Positions 46,004 to 57,300 of a DNA stretch of 63,005 bases are shown one piece after another; positions within the stretch are counted from its first letter, which is position 1; every line of letters begins with the position of its first letter. Under the pieces are notes generated by a model that saw only the letters and a list, made by a program, of their open reading frames with translations, made no database searches and had not been told where the DNA came from. Position numbers and translations under genes: made by a program. The DNA is taken from assembly GCA_001574975.1 (NCBI GenBank), contig KQ965886.1, positions 1-63,005 on the forward strand, written 5' to 3'. Source of the DNA: Gonapodya prolifera JEL478 (Eukaryota; Monoblepharomycota; Monoblepharidomycetes; Monoblepharidales; Gonapodyaceae).

Positions 46004-48371
46004 TTATCCAACGACGAGGGTCGAGCACGGCATGAGTTCGCACTCCGGTCCCGTATATCCCGCCGGTAAGCACACACTCGTTCCAAACAGGTCGCAGCTA
46101 TTTCGCGAGGTTCCGTCTCGGTTGAGCAAGGGGTTGTCTAACGCTTTGAATCCACCGGAAGCACTGCAAAGCCAAACGTCAAGTGAAATAGCAAAGAGGA
46201 AAGTGTGGGAGGTGAGCCACTCACAGCTTTCCCGTCAGTTTAGGGTTTCTCAAAGCCGAAAACAAGCCCAAGTTGGGCAACTTTGAAAAGTCGGGAATGT
46301 CACCCGAGAAATCATTCCAGTCCAAGTGCAGCTGGCGAACGCTGTCGAGCGTGGTCATCGACTGCGGAATAAACCCAGTGAGACCGCTGTTCCGCATTAT
46401 GTACAGGAACTCCAAATTCCGCAAGTTCCCAAAACAGTCCGGAAGTGACGTCTGCCCCGTTGTGAAGTTGCGGAGACTCAGGAACTCCAGTTTGGAGAAT
46501 TCGCAGATTATAGATGGGACAGGACCCGCGGCGAGGGAGTTCTTGCTCAAGTCAAGCGAACAAAGATCTGGAAACGCAGAGTAGATTGTGTTGATGACAA
46601 GTTCGGGTGTCGCGGTGAGACCAAAGTACGTCAAGTCCAAGCCAATGATCCGACCGTTTGCGCAATCTGCATATCTGATATTTTTCAAAGTGTGAAGCGG
46701 GAACCTTGGTTGCATGTCCCCCAGAGTTGCAAAAAGGCGAACCTACCCCGAATTGCAACAGTCGTCGCCGAGATACGTCCCATTACCCAAAATCCGCTGC
46801 AAGACCGCACAATCCGCGGGAGCAGAAGTGGAGCGCGGGTGGCAGAGCTGGGCTTCTGGATCCCAAAATCGCTGAATGAAATAGTTGCGACCGTTCCATT
46901 GCTCGTTGTAGAGAGCACCGTGCTCGTCGATGGCAGGGTTGCCGTAGTTCCCTGCATCGGGTGAAGAGATGAATCGGTACAACCAGAAGGGAGGATTGAA
47001 AGCGTGACGTACATGCGCAGTTCAAGGCTGCCGTGATGAGTCGGCAATGAAGCCGTGAGATGTGAAGGGGTTTCGTGTTTCCCAAATACAATTAGAAGTA
47101 CTCACCAGGCCCGCCTCCATCGTTCCATCCATCTGGCTTATTCGACCATGCATCCAGGGACGGATCCGAAACCTGACGATGGTGGTTGATTCATTCAACC
47201 CAACGTGCAGTATGCGGCGCAAGTGGTACAGAGCCGTACCGGATTAACAGCCACTTCCGCTATCCCCGTTGCAATGAAATCGACCATCAAGTCGACGTCG
47301 GGATTCCCATTGGGCGAAACGTATCCGTTGTATCGCGTGCATCCAATCCCGGCATTCTTTCCCACTGCTGACGCGCTTCCGGCAAAAATCCAGCGGAGGT
47401 TAGGTGCGCCGCTGTCAATTGGCTTGCCTGCCTGCTTTGCGGCGATTTGAAGCGCTTGGGTGGATGATCGTTCTTTCAATTGTGGGGGAGTGTGAGCCGA
47501 AACTAGAGCAGACTGAGGGTTTCTGCTGAGGACAGGGAAACTCACTGTAGCAATAGCCGTTCAAGAAACCCGCTTCAAGCGTCTGGCTGTCAGTCAGAAT
47601 GAGGTATATGCCATTGGGATCTGATTGAAGTTGCCCGGCATTTATGTGGTTCTGAACTGGAACGATGATAACGACGATGGTCGTGAGTTGTGTGAAGAGG
47701 GCAATGCGGCGGTAATTAAAATTCGCAAAGGAGCCTTACGCAGAGTGAAGAGATCCTCATAGTTTTTCGAAGTGTGGAAGTTGAGATACTTGCCCAAAGA
47801 GTAGGAGGGGTCATCTGACTGCCCGGCAAGTCGGACTGTGTTCGATACGTATTTCTTGCGTGAAGTGCCATTTGTGTCTGTGGTGTAGTATCTAGCCAGG
47901 TTTTTTGTCGAGGGTAGCGTCAGGCGCTTCCGTGCAAAAGCACAACCGTAATCGCCATCCGTGTTCGGGTCGAGGTCGGACTCACTTCTTCACCACTTGC
48001 CACAAATCCGACGTATCCAAACCCCCGAGAAAGTTGGTGATGATGGACTTGCTTTCTGGGGACCAATTTGCACCGTACCACACTGATCACATTCGCACGA
48101 AAATGGAATTGAATGCGGGGAAGTGCCAAGTGCCCGGATGGCGGATTAATTAGAGGGGCGCCATTTCACGTAAGCGACTGAGGCATCAGATATTACCAAT
48201 GTAAACGTTGATTGGTTCAGTCAGCGACTGTGCGAGGCCGGGCGTGTAGACTATCTGGGGTGGAACCACGGCCAAGCTATTCAATGCGGATGTCCCCTCC
48301 GGTATGAGAAGCAAGGCCCCTGCAAATGCAGAGAGCATCGCGATTGCCAACACAATGTACGAGCGACCCAT
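46004..48371 (-). CDS. Secreted EXORDIUM-like domain fused to plant-type leucine-rich repeats
   Basis: Ten exons, 48371-48197, 48082-47986, 47891-47740, 47656-47546, 47502-47240, 47172-47106, 47027-47013, 46951-46747, 46674-46225 and 46163-46004, all join in phase and give 564 residues. A hydrophobic leader (YIVLAIAMLSAFAGALLLI) suggests a signal peptide or anchor. Residues about 55-330 carry EXORDIUM/phosphate-induced-protein features: VYIVWYGANWSPESKSII, LQSDPNGIYLILT, a mid-domain metal/His-like region, IATGIAEVAVNPVSDP, NCAWNYG and GRNYFIQRFW. Then comes a plant-type LRR cap (DCAVLQRILG, DDCCNSG) and about five repeats of the L..LDL..N.L.G.(I/V)P type, ending in a Cys-rich tail. A wall or surface recognition role is inferred. 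The seventh exon is only 15 nt. Confidence 0.85.
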
Positions 48372-49059
48372 TGATGAGCGAGGCGTGCCGGATGAAGGAG
48401 GATCTCGATGACGTCTGGATGGCAGACGGGGAAATTTTTACAAAGCTCTTGAAATTTTGCCGAAAAAGGGGGGTTACAAAGTTCAGGTTTTCACTACAGG
48501 TTCTCCGACTTTGAGAGCAAAAAGGCAGAAGGGACAGATTCCAAAGGACAGAACAAGGTTTGCACAAAAGAAAAAAGAAAGAAAAAATGAGTCGATACGA
48601 TCCTAACACAGTTTACATCTTCGGACCACCAGCAGCTCCCCATCTCATACTGTCATGAATCGATGGTCCTCTTTGTACCAAATGGGGCCGCCATAACCTG
48701 CAGTTCCATCCTTCCGTCCCATCCTTCAAACTTTTCGGTCTTTTCAGTGGTAGGTACTTCTTGGATCCAGATGTCACAGCAATGCACTGGCTTCGAGCTG
48801 GCGCGTGGCATGCTCGCAAGGCTCCGTGAAGATGGCTGGGTGGATCCAGCAAAGGAGTGATTATAGGCGTCCGTCCTTCAACCCCAAAGCCATCTGGGCA
48901 CCCCCGACCGAATCACTCCAATCGACGGAAGAGAAGGACGTCGAATGTTGGCTTTCGCTCGCGCGTTGTGTAACAGTCGCGGACTCTCGTGGACCATTAC
49001 TGCTCACATGTCTCGCAATACACGGAGGCGGCAATCACGGGGGCGACGGGCGGCCCTCT

Positions 49060-50400
49060 TGATGAAACATCGGTAGACAATAGGATTTCTTTTCGCTTCT
49101 CCTGTCCCAAGGAAAGAGCGTTCCGAAAAAAATACGAGGTTGAGTGATCACCGCCAAAACCAGTTGGAAACCGCCTCGGAAAATGGAGAGGGAGACGTCT
49201 GAAGAGACGTGCACGACCGCATTCCCCCACCTCCCAAAAAAGTTTAGAAGTTCCTCCAAGTTTGGCGACTGCTCTGGCCTCCGGCAGACACTTCCAGCAC
49301 TAACGACGGTCCAAAATCCAAAACGTCACTCATTCTGCCCATCAACAACAACTGAGAGATGGAAACCACTCTTTGGCCTTTTGGGCTTCTGGTTAGGCAA
49401 GCTCGAAGTTCAAAAGGAAGTAATCAGGGCTCGCCGAGACGAGCTCGTCCTCGTTCTCTCTTCTCCGAAAAGAAACGCATTTTCGCCAAGGTCTGCGTCC
49501 ACCTGCGCCATCACTTTTGCGTCACATGGGATGCTACCTGTGGAAGCATTCCACAAATATAGTTCACAGGTCGCGAGCGACGTTTACTGCAAGCAAATGG
49601 AAAGTGGAAAGTGGACACGTTGGACAAGACAAGCTCGTCCGCGTTTTCTCTTCTCTCCAAAAAGGTGCAAACGCGCCGCCAAGTTCGACAATCTGCTCCT
49701 GTTTCCGGCTTCCAAGTTACGCTTTCAGCACCGTCTCCTCAAAGAACATCGCCACATCACTCATATCCCCCCATTGATCAAATAAAGAAGGAAGTGGGGC
49801 AAGAAGCGGTCGTCTCCTGGAGAGTAGAGACGTTCGACGAGCGGAAGACGTCCACGTTCTCGCTTCTCCCAAAAGTTGGACGGCAACAACTCGTTCCGAC
49901 GCCCTTCTGCCGAAAACCTAGAGTGATTCAAAGCGCTCCGTTCCTTCGAGCTTCCCTTTGGGCAAGGAGATGAGATTAGGCAAAACGCTCGTAAAGAATG
50001 CACATTGAAGAATGGAGACGCTCAACGGGATGGAGAGTCGAGACACTGAGAAAGATCCACGGAGAGTGGAGGCGCTCGACGGGATGTAATGTACGACCTC
50101 GTCCGCGTTCTCTCTTCTCCCAAAACCAAAGTATCGATATCCAGCTTCCCAAGTCCCAAGTCCAGTACGAATTGCAAATATGAGAAAGTGGAAACAATCC
50201 ACAGGCTGGGTTTAGCGCTCGACCCCCTGCACCGTTGGGGAAGCTCGAGAAGCTGAAGCTTGGGAGAGCGGCGGGCCAAGGTAGATGTTGCGTGGGAAGT
50301 GACACGTTCGACGAGACATACCCGTCGACGGTAGAAGCTCTCCCAAAAAAAGAAGAGGTACCTCCACGTTCCGAGTTCCAGTTCCACCTCCCCTTGGGGG
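49060..50400. repeat. Degenerate long repeats (CGTTCTCTCTTCTCC-type motif)
   Basis: Variants of a CTCGTCCGCGTTCTCTCTTC motif followed by TCC.AAAA recur near 49445, 49630, 49850, 50100 and weakly near 50335. They alternate with variants of AAGCTCGA(A/G)...AAG and CGACGGGATGGAG-like sequence. Spacing is irregular (about 180-250 bp). Confidence 0.5.
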
Positions 50401-50454
50401 AAGCGCGGTGTGTGCTGCCTCCCGAGTCCAAGTCCCGAGTCTGCGGAGACTGAG

Positions 50455-50540
50455 AAGGATCAGGATCAGGATCAGGATCAGGATCAGGATCAGGATCAGG
50501 ATCAGGATCAGGATCAGGAGCAGGAGCAGGGGCAGGAGCT

Positions 50541-50575
<35 letters not shown>

Positions 50576-50576
50576 T

Positions 50577-50623
<47 letters not shown>

Positions 50624-50680
50624 TGGAGCTGGAGCAGGAGCAGGAGCAGGAGTAGGAGCAGGAGCAGGAGCTGGAGCTGT
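50455..50680. repeat. Hexanucleotide microsatellite (GGATCA)n then (GGAGCA/GGAGCT)n
   Basis: About ten GGATCA-type units are followed by about twenty-six GGAGCN-type units. On the minus strand this reads (Asp-Pro)n and (Ala-Pro)n inside a frame that begins without an ATG and crosses repeats on both sides, so it is not annotated as a gene. Confidence 0.8.
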
Positions 50681-51588
50681 CACCACCCATGGCTCGGCTG
50701 GTTTTTGCGACAGCGTCAGCAGCAACGTCGGGTCATAGACTCCTGACTCCTCGCATCTGCCATCTGCCGTCTGCCAACTTTTCGTCACCGGTGGAGGGGA
50801 GCAGTCCGCTCGATGGGTACGACGGCTGTCATTGAGAAGTGTGTGACTGCGGAAGGTGCACAAAATAAGCTGGCAGGCGGGTCAGCGACCACCAGTGGGT
50901 ACGGTGCACGGGCCGGGGCGCACCCGACGAGCCACCACGGCCGCGGTGACACGTGGGCGAGGACGAGAGTATACTGGGTGAAGGGTGAAGCAAAAGGCTG
51001 CGTTGGTGGGGCTCAGACTCTTGCGCGACGGCTGTGGAACCTTCATACCTTGCTGCTTTACAACGAGAGAGTCGCATAAAACTTGCAATAAACTAAACTT
51101 TACATTTTTAGTGTTAGTGGGACACAAGGTAAAGATGTTCCGAGCGTACTGATAGGGAAAACCACATGGACCGGTCAGGTCATCAGGTTCGCGCAGTGTG
51201 GCGGAGCGTGGAGCGTGGAGAGATAAATGCGGGGTAGCGATGGGAGAGTGGACGAGTCCTTTTTGGGGACTGGCGCGAGGCACGATGCGTTTGGCGGAGG
51301 GGCCGGTGATGCTTGGGCTGGGAGACGAGTGACGGAAGGACGGAACGGGCGATTCCTTCCTTATCGTCCTTTTTGCATGCACTTATACCAATAGTACTTT
51401 AAACGTAGCAAGAAAAAAAAACGTGAATATATATTGGAGGAACGACCCGTCAACCCAGTCAGGCTCCGCTTTGGTCGTCTCGCGCTGATTGACCCGATCG
51501 TACCCGAGTCTCTCCCCTTCTGCCCACTTCTCTGCCCATCCGCTGCGCCACTCGCGCCGTGCCCTCTCCGTCTCCCCCTCCCTCCGCA

Positions 51589-53257
51589 ATGTCCGCGCAC
51601 GCCGACGTCCTCCTCATCTCGGCAATTGACAGAAACGACGCGCAGCGCGTGCGATCCCTCCTTGCATCCGGCGCAGACCCGAACGCGCGTAAAGTCCTGC
51701 ACCTCTCCGCGCTCGTCCAGCCGGAACCGCCCTCCTTCAGCCAGCCCGAAACGGACCCCGAACCCGAACCCGAGCCCCAATCCCACTCCCACTCCCACTC
51801 CCACTCCCAGGCCAAAGCGCACGCCCACGCCCACGCCGGGAGAGGCATCCGTACAATGCGAGACGTCGCGTACGGAGAGTCGGCCCTCGCGTGTGCCATC
51901 TTGGCAAACAATGCCGTCATTGTCCAGATCCTCCTCGAGGCCGGGGCCGACCCAAACATGCCCGTAAAATGGCCAATTGCAAACGCGTGGCTCCCGCCCT
52001 CGTCGTCGGCTCCGTCTCCGTCTTCGCCGTCGTTGAGTGGTGCAGTGGTGAGTAGGAGCCGAGTGGTCACACCGGAAAGAACCCGAGGCATAAGCGTGAC
52101 AGCGCTGACCGAGGAGAGCGATCCCACGCAGAGCGGACACTGAGTCAGCCGGACGTGTGGAGTGATTCTACGTGGAGCGACTTCCTCCACCCTAGGAGTA
52201 CGTACAACGCGGATGGCGTATCGAGTGACCCGAGATCTCGGAGCATTTTATTTCATCACTAAAGGGAGGGGTATACACTGCTTCGATGGACAGGTGCCAA
52301 CCTTTGCTGATGCTGACACCACCTCCCCATCCCCAGCCTACCACCCCTCTCTCCTCCTCTCCAACCCTCGCCCTCTCAACCTCTCCCACATCCCCATCAG
52401 CCCCATCAACCCCCACAACCCCCGCCTCACTCACCCCCCCATCATGGTCCCACGACGCCTGGATCCTCCGCCGCTGGTACTACCACCTCTCCTACCCCTC
52501 CCACCTGCACCTCGCCCTCGCCCTCTCACCGTCCGCGACGGCATGGGCCGGATCCCCCGCCAAACACCTCCAGCAGGACGCCGAGCGCGGTGTGTTGAGG
52601 GTCAATAAACGCGGTGGGAAAGTTGCACTCAGGAATCCCGTGGGGAGGACCACGTACGAAGTCGTGCGTGGTGCGCCCCGGGAGAAGGCCGAGGTTGTGC
52701 AGACGCTGGTCAGGTATGGCGCCAAAGTGGATAAGGAGGTCGTGGATGCGGTTAGGGCCCGAGTCGGGGAGGAGTGTTGCAAGGTTGTGCAGGCGTATGC
52801 GGAGGGGACCCTCGCGACGACGATTCCCCGGGGTGGTGCCACACACACGCGCGGTGGTATTGTTCCACCCGCAGGAGCGCCGCCGATTGTGGCACCGTCG
52901 CCTCGTAAGGCAACCTCGCACGCACTTGCCCCTACCCCTGCTATGGTCACGGTCACGGCCCCGGCCCCAACCGCACACACCGGAAGCACAGTCGGCGTGG
53001 ACAGATCACGCACGCCGACCGCATCCGCAACGCAGCACATCCACCTCCGCGCCGGCGCCGGCGCTGGGGCCAAGACGCCCACCCCTACCACCGTCGCCGC
53101 CACCGTGTCCGTGTCCACAGCCACGGCCGTCGCCGTCGCCGTCGCGCACCCGGACGTCGGTGACGGCGGGGAGGTGGAACTTGCGGAGGAGACGAGGGAT
53201 GTGTGGGGGTGGTTGGAGGATGCGGCGAGGGTGGTTATGAAGTGGGGGATTGGGTGA
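51589..53257 (+). CDS. Distant ankyrin/Trp-rich module family member without SH3
   Basis: Exons 51589-52047 and 52337-53257 join in phase 0 and give 459 residues. The family module is recognisable: VLLISAIDRNDAQRVRSLL, GADPNARK, ESALACAIL, ILLEAGADPNMPVKWP. After the intron come WSHDAWILRRWYYHL, HLHLALAL, GVLRVNKRGGKVALRNP, AEVVQTLVRYGAKV and VDAVRARVG. The first half is interrupted by a Glu-Pro run and a Ser-His/Ala-His repeat (about residues 55-85) that paralogs lack. The C-terminal half is Thr/Ala/Pro-rich with Ala-Val repeats; neither a coiled coil nor an SH3 domain is present. There is no intron directly after LLEAG. It lies 31 kb from the main cluster. Confidence 0.8.
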
Positions 53258-54338
53258 GAGGGGATGGTGGGCGGTGGGCGGACGGTGTCGGCGGGTCGGC
53301 GCGTTGGCGTGGTGTGCGTGGTCAGGGCGGAGGTTTTGTGGAGTGGGGGGCCGTAAAGGAGGGAATGGATCGTGTGGGCGGATGAGAGAGTCACGGTGGC
53401 CGGTCGGTCAGAATCGGATAGTAGACGCCGGATGGGGTGGCGGTTGGTAACGCTCCACAGGTTCGTGGAGGAGTCCGCGGTGGGAGGACCCAAAGCTGAT
53501 GAGCGGAGGCTCACCATACGGCTGGCCTGGACCTCATTCCTGGACTTAAATTTTGCGTGGAAAAGTGCAGACGTGTGGACTTGCGGTTTTCCGGACGTGT
53601 GTTTTGATCGGACTCGGGGTTCCATTTCATTCCCCTCCGACGTGTGTTTTGATCGGACTCGGGGTTCCGTTTCATTCCCCTCCGACGTGTGTTTTGATCG
53701 GACTCGGGGTTCCGTTTCATTCTCCGACGAGTGTTTCGATCGGACTTGGTTTCCCTTTCATCCCCCCTTCATTCCCTTTTCATTCCCTTCCATTCCCCTG
53801 CCCTTTGTTTCTTTCTCGTTTGTTTTTTTTGCTTCATTTTGCGGTGTCTTGCTTTCCTCTTTTCGTTGTGCCTTTTTTTGGTTTCTTCCCAGTGTTTGTG
53901 CCCCATCTTTCATTCCCCAACTCATCCCCTTGGATTCCCCTGCGTCGGCCGTCGTATCCCTAGACTTGCTCTAAAATGCATCCCTCACTTTTGATATTGG
54001 AGACGTGGAACGTGAAAAGTAACTTATAGAATGGGTGTGGAGCGTTGGATTCCCCGTAGACAGTTTTCCCTCTTCCGCAATAAAAAGCGATGTATTGTTT
54101 GGTTTAAAAATGCTGTATTCCATCATATGCAACTGCATTGTCACCCGGTTCAGCCTGCCCGATGCATCACCAACTGAAATGTTGCACATCCTTCCATTCG
54201 TTGCGCTAAGGCATATGTCGACAAGCTTACAAGCTTCTATTAGATTTCCCTGTTACTCGTGATTTGTGCAAAATGCGCTTTGTACATATCAAACATGTGT
54301 CCTGACGAGATTGCTAAATGCTGGTACTATGCTGGTTC
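53258..54338. other. Intergenic with a short tandem repeat
   Basis: It contains the 45-bp tandem repeat at 53594-53765 and pyrimidine-rich sequence to 53930. No convincing gene. Confidence 0.45.
53594..53765. repeat. 45-bp tandem repeat, about 3.7 copies
   Basis: Copies begin at 53594, 53639, 53684 and 53726, each starting GACG(T/A)GTGTTT(T/C)GATCGGAC. The first three are 45 bp and nearly identical; the third is shortened by 3 bp before the diverged last copy. Confidence 0.85.
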
Positions 54339-57300
54339 TACAATGCTTGCATGTATCTCCTCTTGAGTCCTTTGTAAAGCTCGACGATTGCTTGGAAAAT
54401 GATGGTCGAGCCAATGATGAGACCCCACTCCCATCTGCACAATTTACAGCGCGACTCAGTGAACATAACGTCCGGTGAAACTAAGTTAGATGCTCACGTT
54501 ATTCCGCCTTGCATGAAGACATCCGTGTTGACGAATGGAATGTACACGGTTACACCTGCCGGTCAAGTGGCACATTACGGCTCGTGATGGACTCGGAATA
54601 AAATATGACTATTGTTTACGTACCCGTCAATATTAACCCCAGAACAGCAATAGCGAGAATCGATTTGTTGGCGTGCAAACGTGATTTGAACGCGCTCTTT
54701 CGAGCATGACGGCAATTGAACCCATGAACCAAGAGTTGAAGCGTCAAGGTAACAAAAGCAGTTGCGCGGGCTTTGAAAATTGTATCACAGTTCTCGCTCG
54801 GAGCATAAGAGTGGTTACAGTGTCCGGAATCCGAGAAGGAAGTCCCAGTCGCGAAAACGGGAATAAGGAATGTAGCCAAAGAGAGAACACCTTGCGCCAC
54901 ACCATAAACAACTTGGGACGGACGTTATGTATATCAAACAAGGGGTTCAGAGAACTAAATGATCACTCACTCATGTCCATAATAACCTCCGTCGTGAAAA
55001 CTCCCGATTTGATGGGTCTAGGTTGCGATTGTTGTTAGCGTGCGATAGAAATCAAAGCACGAGTAAACATACTTCGGAGGCTTTCGCATAATGTCACTGC
55101 TAGCCCGCTCTTGACCTAGAGCCTGTGAGAACATGCGTGAAATCAGATTTAATCCCCCCTCCCCCCTTTCAGAGCTCGCCACTCACGAGTGCGATGGGAG
55201 AACTCGTGACCATGTTAACCCACAGAATCTGAATGGGTGACATGGGGAAAATCGCCTGACGAAACGTAGGTTACGATGTGTCCTTTTCATCTTGAGAAAC
55301 CCATTGCTTACTTCGCCATATTTGTTCCTGCACGCGAGACCAATGACGAGGATAATTACTTCCGCAATGTTACCGGTGAAAAGGTGAACTATAAATTTGG
55401 TGATGTTTTCGAAGATTCTGCGCCCTTCCTGGATCGCCGCAACAACTTAATGAGGGTGCAAATGTCAGAAAGAATACACGGGACTTCTCAACGTCGAACT
55501 TACTTGTCGCAAAGTTGTCATCAGTTAAAACAATTGATGCGATGCTTTTCGTCACCTCACTACCCCCAAGACCCACTGAGAGAATGATTTCGTGAGAAAC
55601 GATCCCTCCCGTCACTAGGACATCCGCAACTCACTTGCGATTCCTATATCAGCAGCTTTAAGTGCCGGGGCGTCTTTGATTGATTTTTAGCACGAAAGTA
55701 ACTCCTGGACAGTAATTGAGGCAGGAGCTCACCGTTAGAACCATCACCAGTCTAGAATCAAACCGAATCGCTTCTAGCTTCAGAAAATTATTTAACAGAG
55801 CGACAATGCCACTCACCATAGCAACAAACTTCTCGCGCTTGTGAAGTGCTCGTACTACTCCAACTTTGCTCGCCGGGGCACATCGCGCAAGAACGCGGGG
55901 CAATTTCGGACGTGCGTCGACTTCTTCGGGTGCCAAGTTGTCGAATTCCGCAGCGGCAACCACCAAAGCGGGATCAGTGGCCTCGCTGGCTCCAATAATA
56001 CTGACTTGTTGAGCAATCGCACGAGCCGTGGTAATGTGATCCCCGGTCTGGACGCAAGGTGTCAGAAATTGATGAAAAGGGAAGAACGTCTTGTCACCTT
56101 ACCGCCATTCGAACAGTAACTGTTCAAGAAGGTTTATCAGACATAATCTCGGATAACCAGCAAAGGCAGTGCTTACTTCCGGCTTGGATACATTCCAGAA
56201 CGGCACCTTTCGTCTCATGACGTGGTGGGTCATACATGCCGACTCTGTGAAAGGGAACTTTGATATGTGGCAACTAGCGAGAGAACCGTGCAGACTCGTG
56301 GACGTACAAGCCGAGGAAAGTGAGACCGTGCTCCAGCACCAGCCTCTTGTCTAGTCCAAGTCTCTCAAAGAGGTCCACCGCGGTTTCATTTTCCAAAAGA
56401 GAGACGTCGAAGACTTTGTACGCCAAAGAAAGTACCCGAAGCGCTTCAGAGGCAAGGTTCTCGGTCTCATTATGAATGGAAGAGAGAAAGTCTAGATTAA
56501 AAGCATTAGCTTCGGGAAGACAAAGTCAGTGAGACCACGAACGTTATTAACGTACCTTCACTGATCGGAGCAAACCCATTCTTTGTCGCAGCTTCAATGG
56601 AGCATTCAAGAGTTCTCTCTACCGCTCCCTTTGGCACGAATGGAAAATAGATCGGAGGATGCCGAAATTGGTTTAGCTACATATTATCTTACCTTCACCA
56701 AGACCCACACCTGCCCCGCCTTTCGATCAAGATACGCAACAGACATTCGCTTGATGGAAGGATCGAAAGGCTGTTCGCCCATGAACTCTAGGTTATTCAC
56801 AAACCTGAAGAGTGACGAAATAAAGTTCACCACAAACGTCCAGAAAATCCATAGCATACTTACTCGTCATTCTCATCGAGAGCTTTCCTCGAGAAAACAT
56901 CCAAAGCTACCTCTGTAGGGTCTCCTGTCGCTTTCCAGTGCTGATCGTCGTCCAAATACAAAGTTGACGTTTTGCACAAATATGCCACCAAGGCAGCACG
57001 ATCTGAAAACAAAATTGATTTAAGTTCATGCACCTCAATTATCACATCATGATCCAATTACTCACATAGCGCAGTGTTCGTAGCCTGAATGTCAGACTTG
57101 GAAACCGTGACGGACGAACTCCCGCCATTCTTCACGAATATGTCTCCAGATGGTTGAAGTCCCCTCGCACTGATTATGTATGACGTTTGTGCAATGTGGG
57201 CTTGCGTCACAGCCCTGCGAAACAAGTGTTGAAAACAGATGACGGAAGCGGTAAATAACGCGTCGGAACCGGAACATACATTTTCCCTTGCGTCAACCTG

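Larger units (their letters stand above)
48372..51588. other. Gene-poor repeat region
   Basis: It holds degenerate repeats at about 49060-50400 and a microsatellite at 50455-50680. Short and long frames across these repeats are not convincing genes. Confidence 0.5.

Noticed and set aside
49144-49785. 213-codon plus-strand frame
   Set aside because: It lies wholly in degenerate repeats; the same motifs recur in other frames nearby.
49976-50863. 295-codon minus-strand frame with (AP)n and (DP)n
   Set aside because: It has no ATG at its start and consists of a microsatellite flanked by degenerate repeats.
52492-53625. 377-codon minus-strand frame
   Set aside because: It is antisense to exon 2 of the ankyrin-module gene, which is supported by family similarity, and continues into intergenic sequence.
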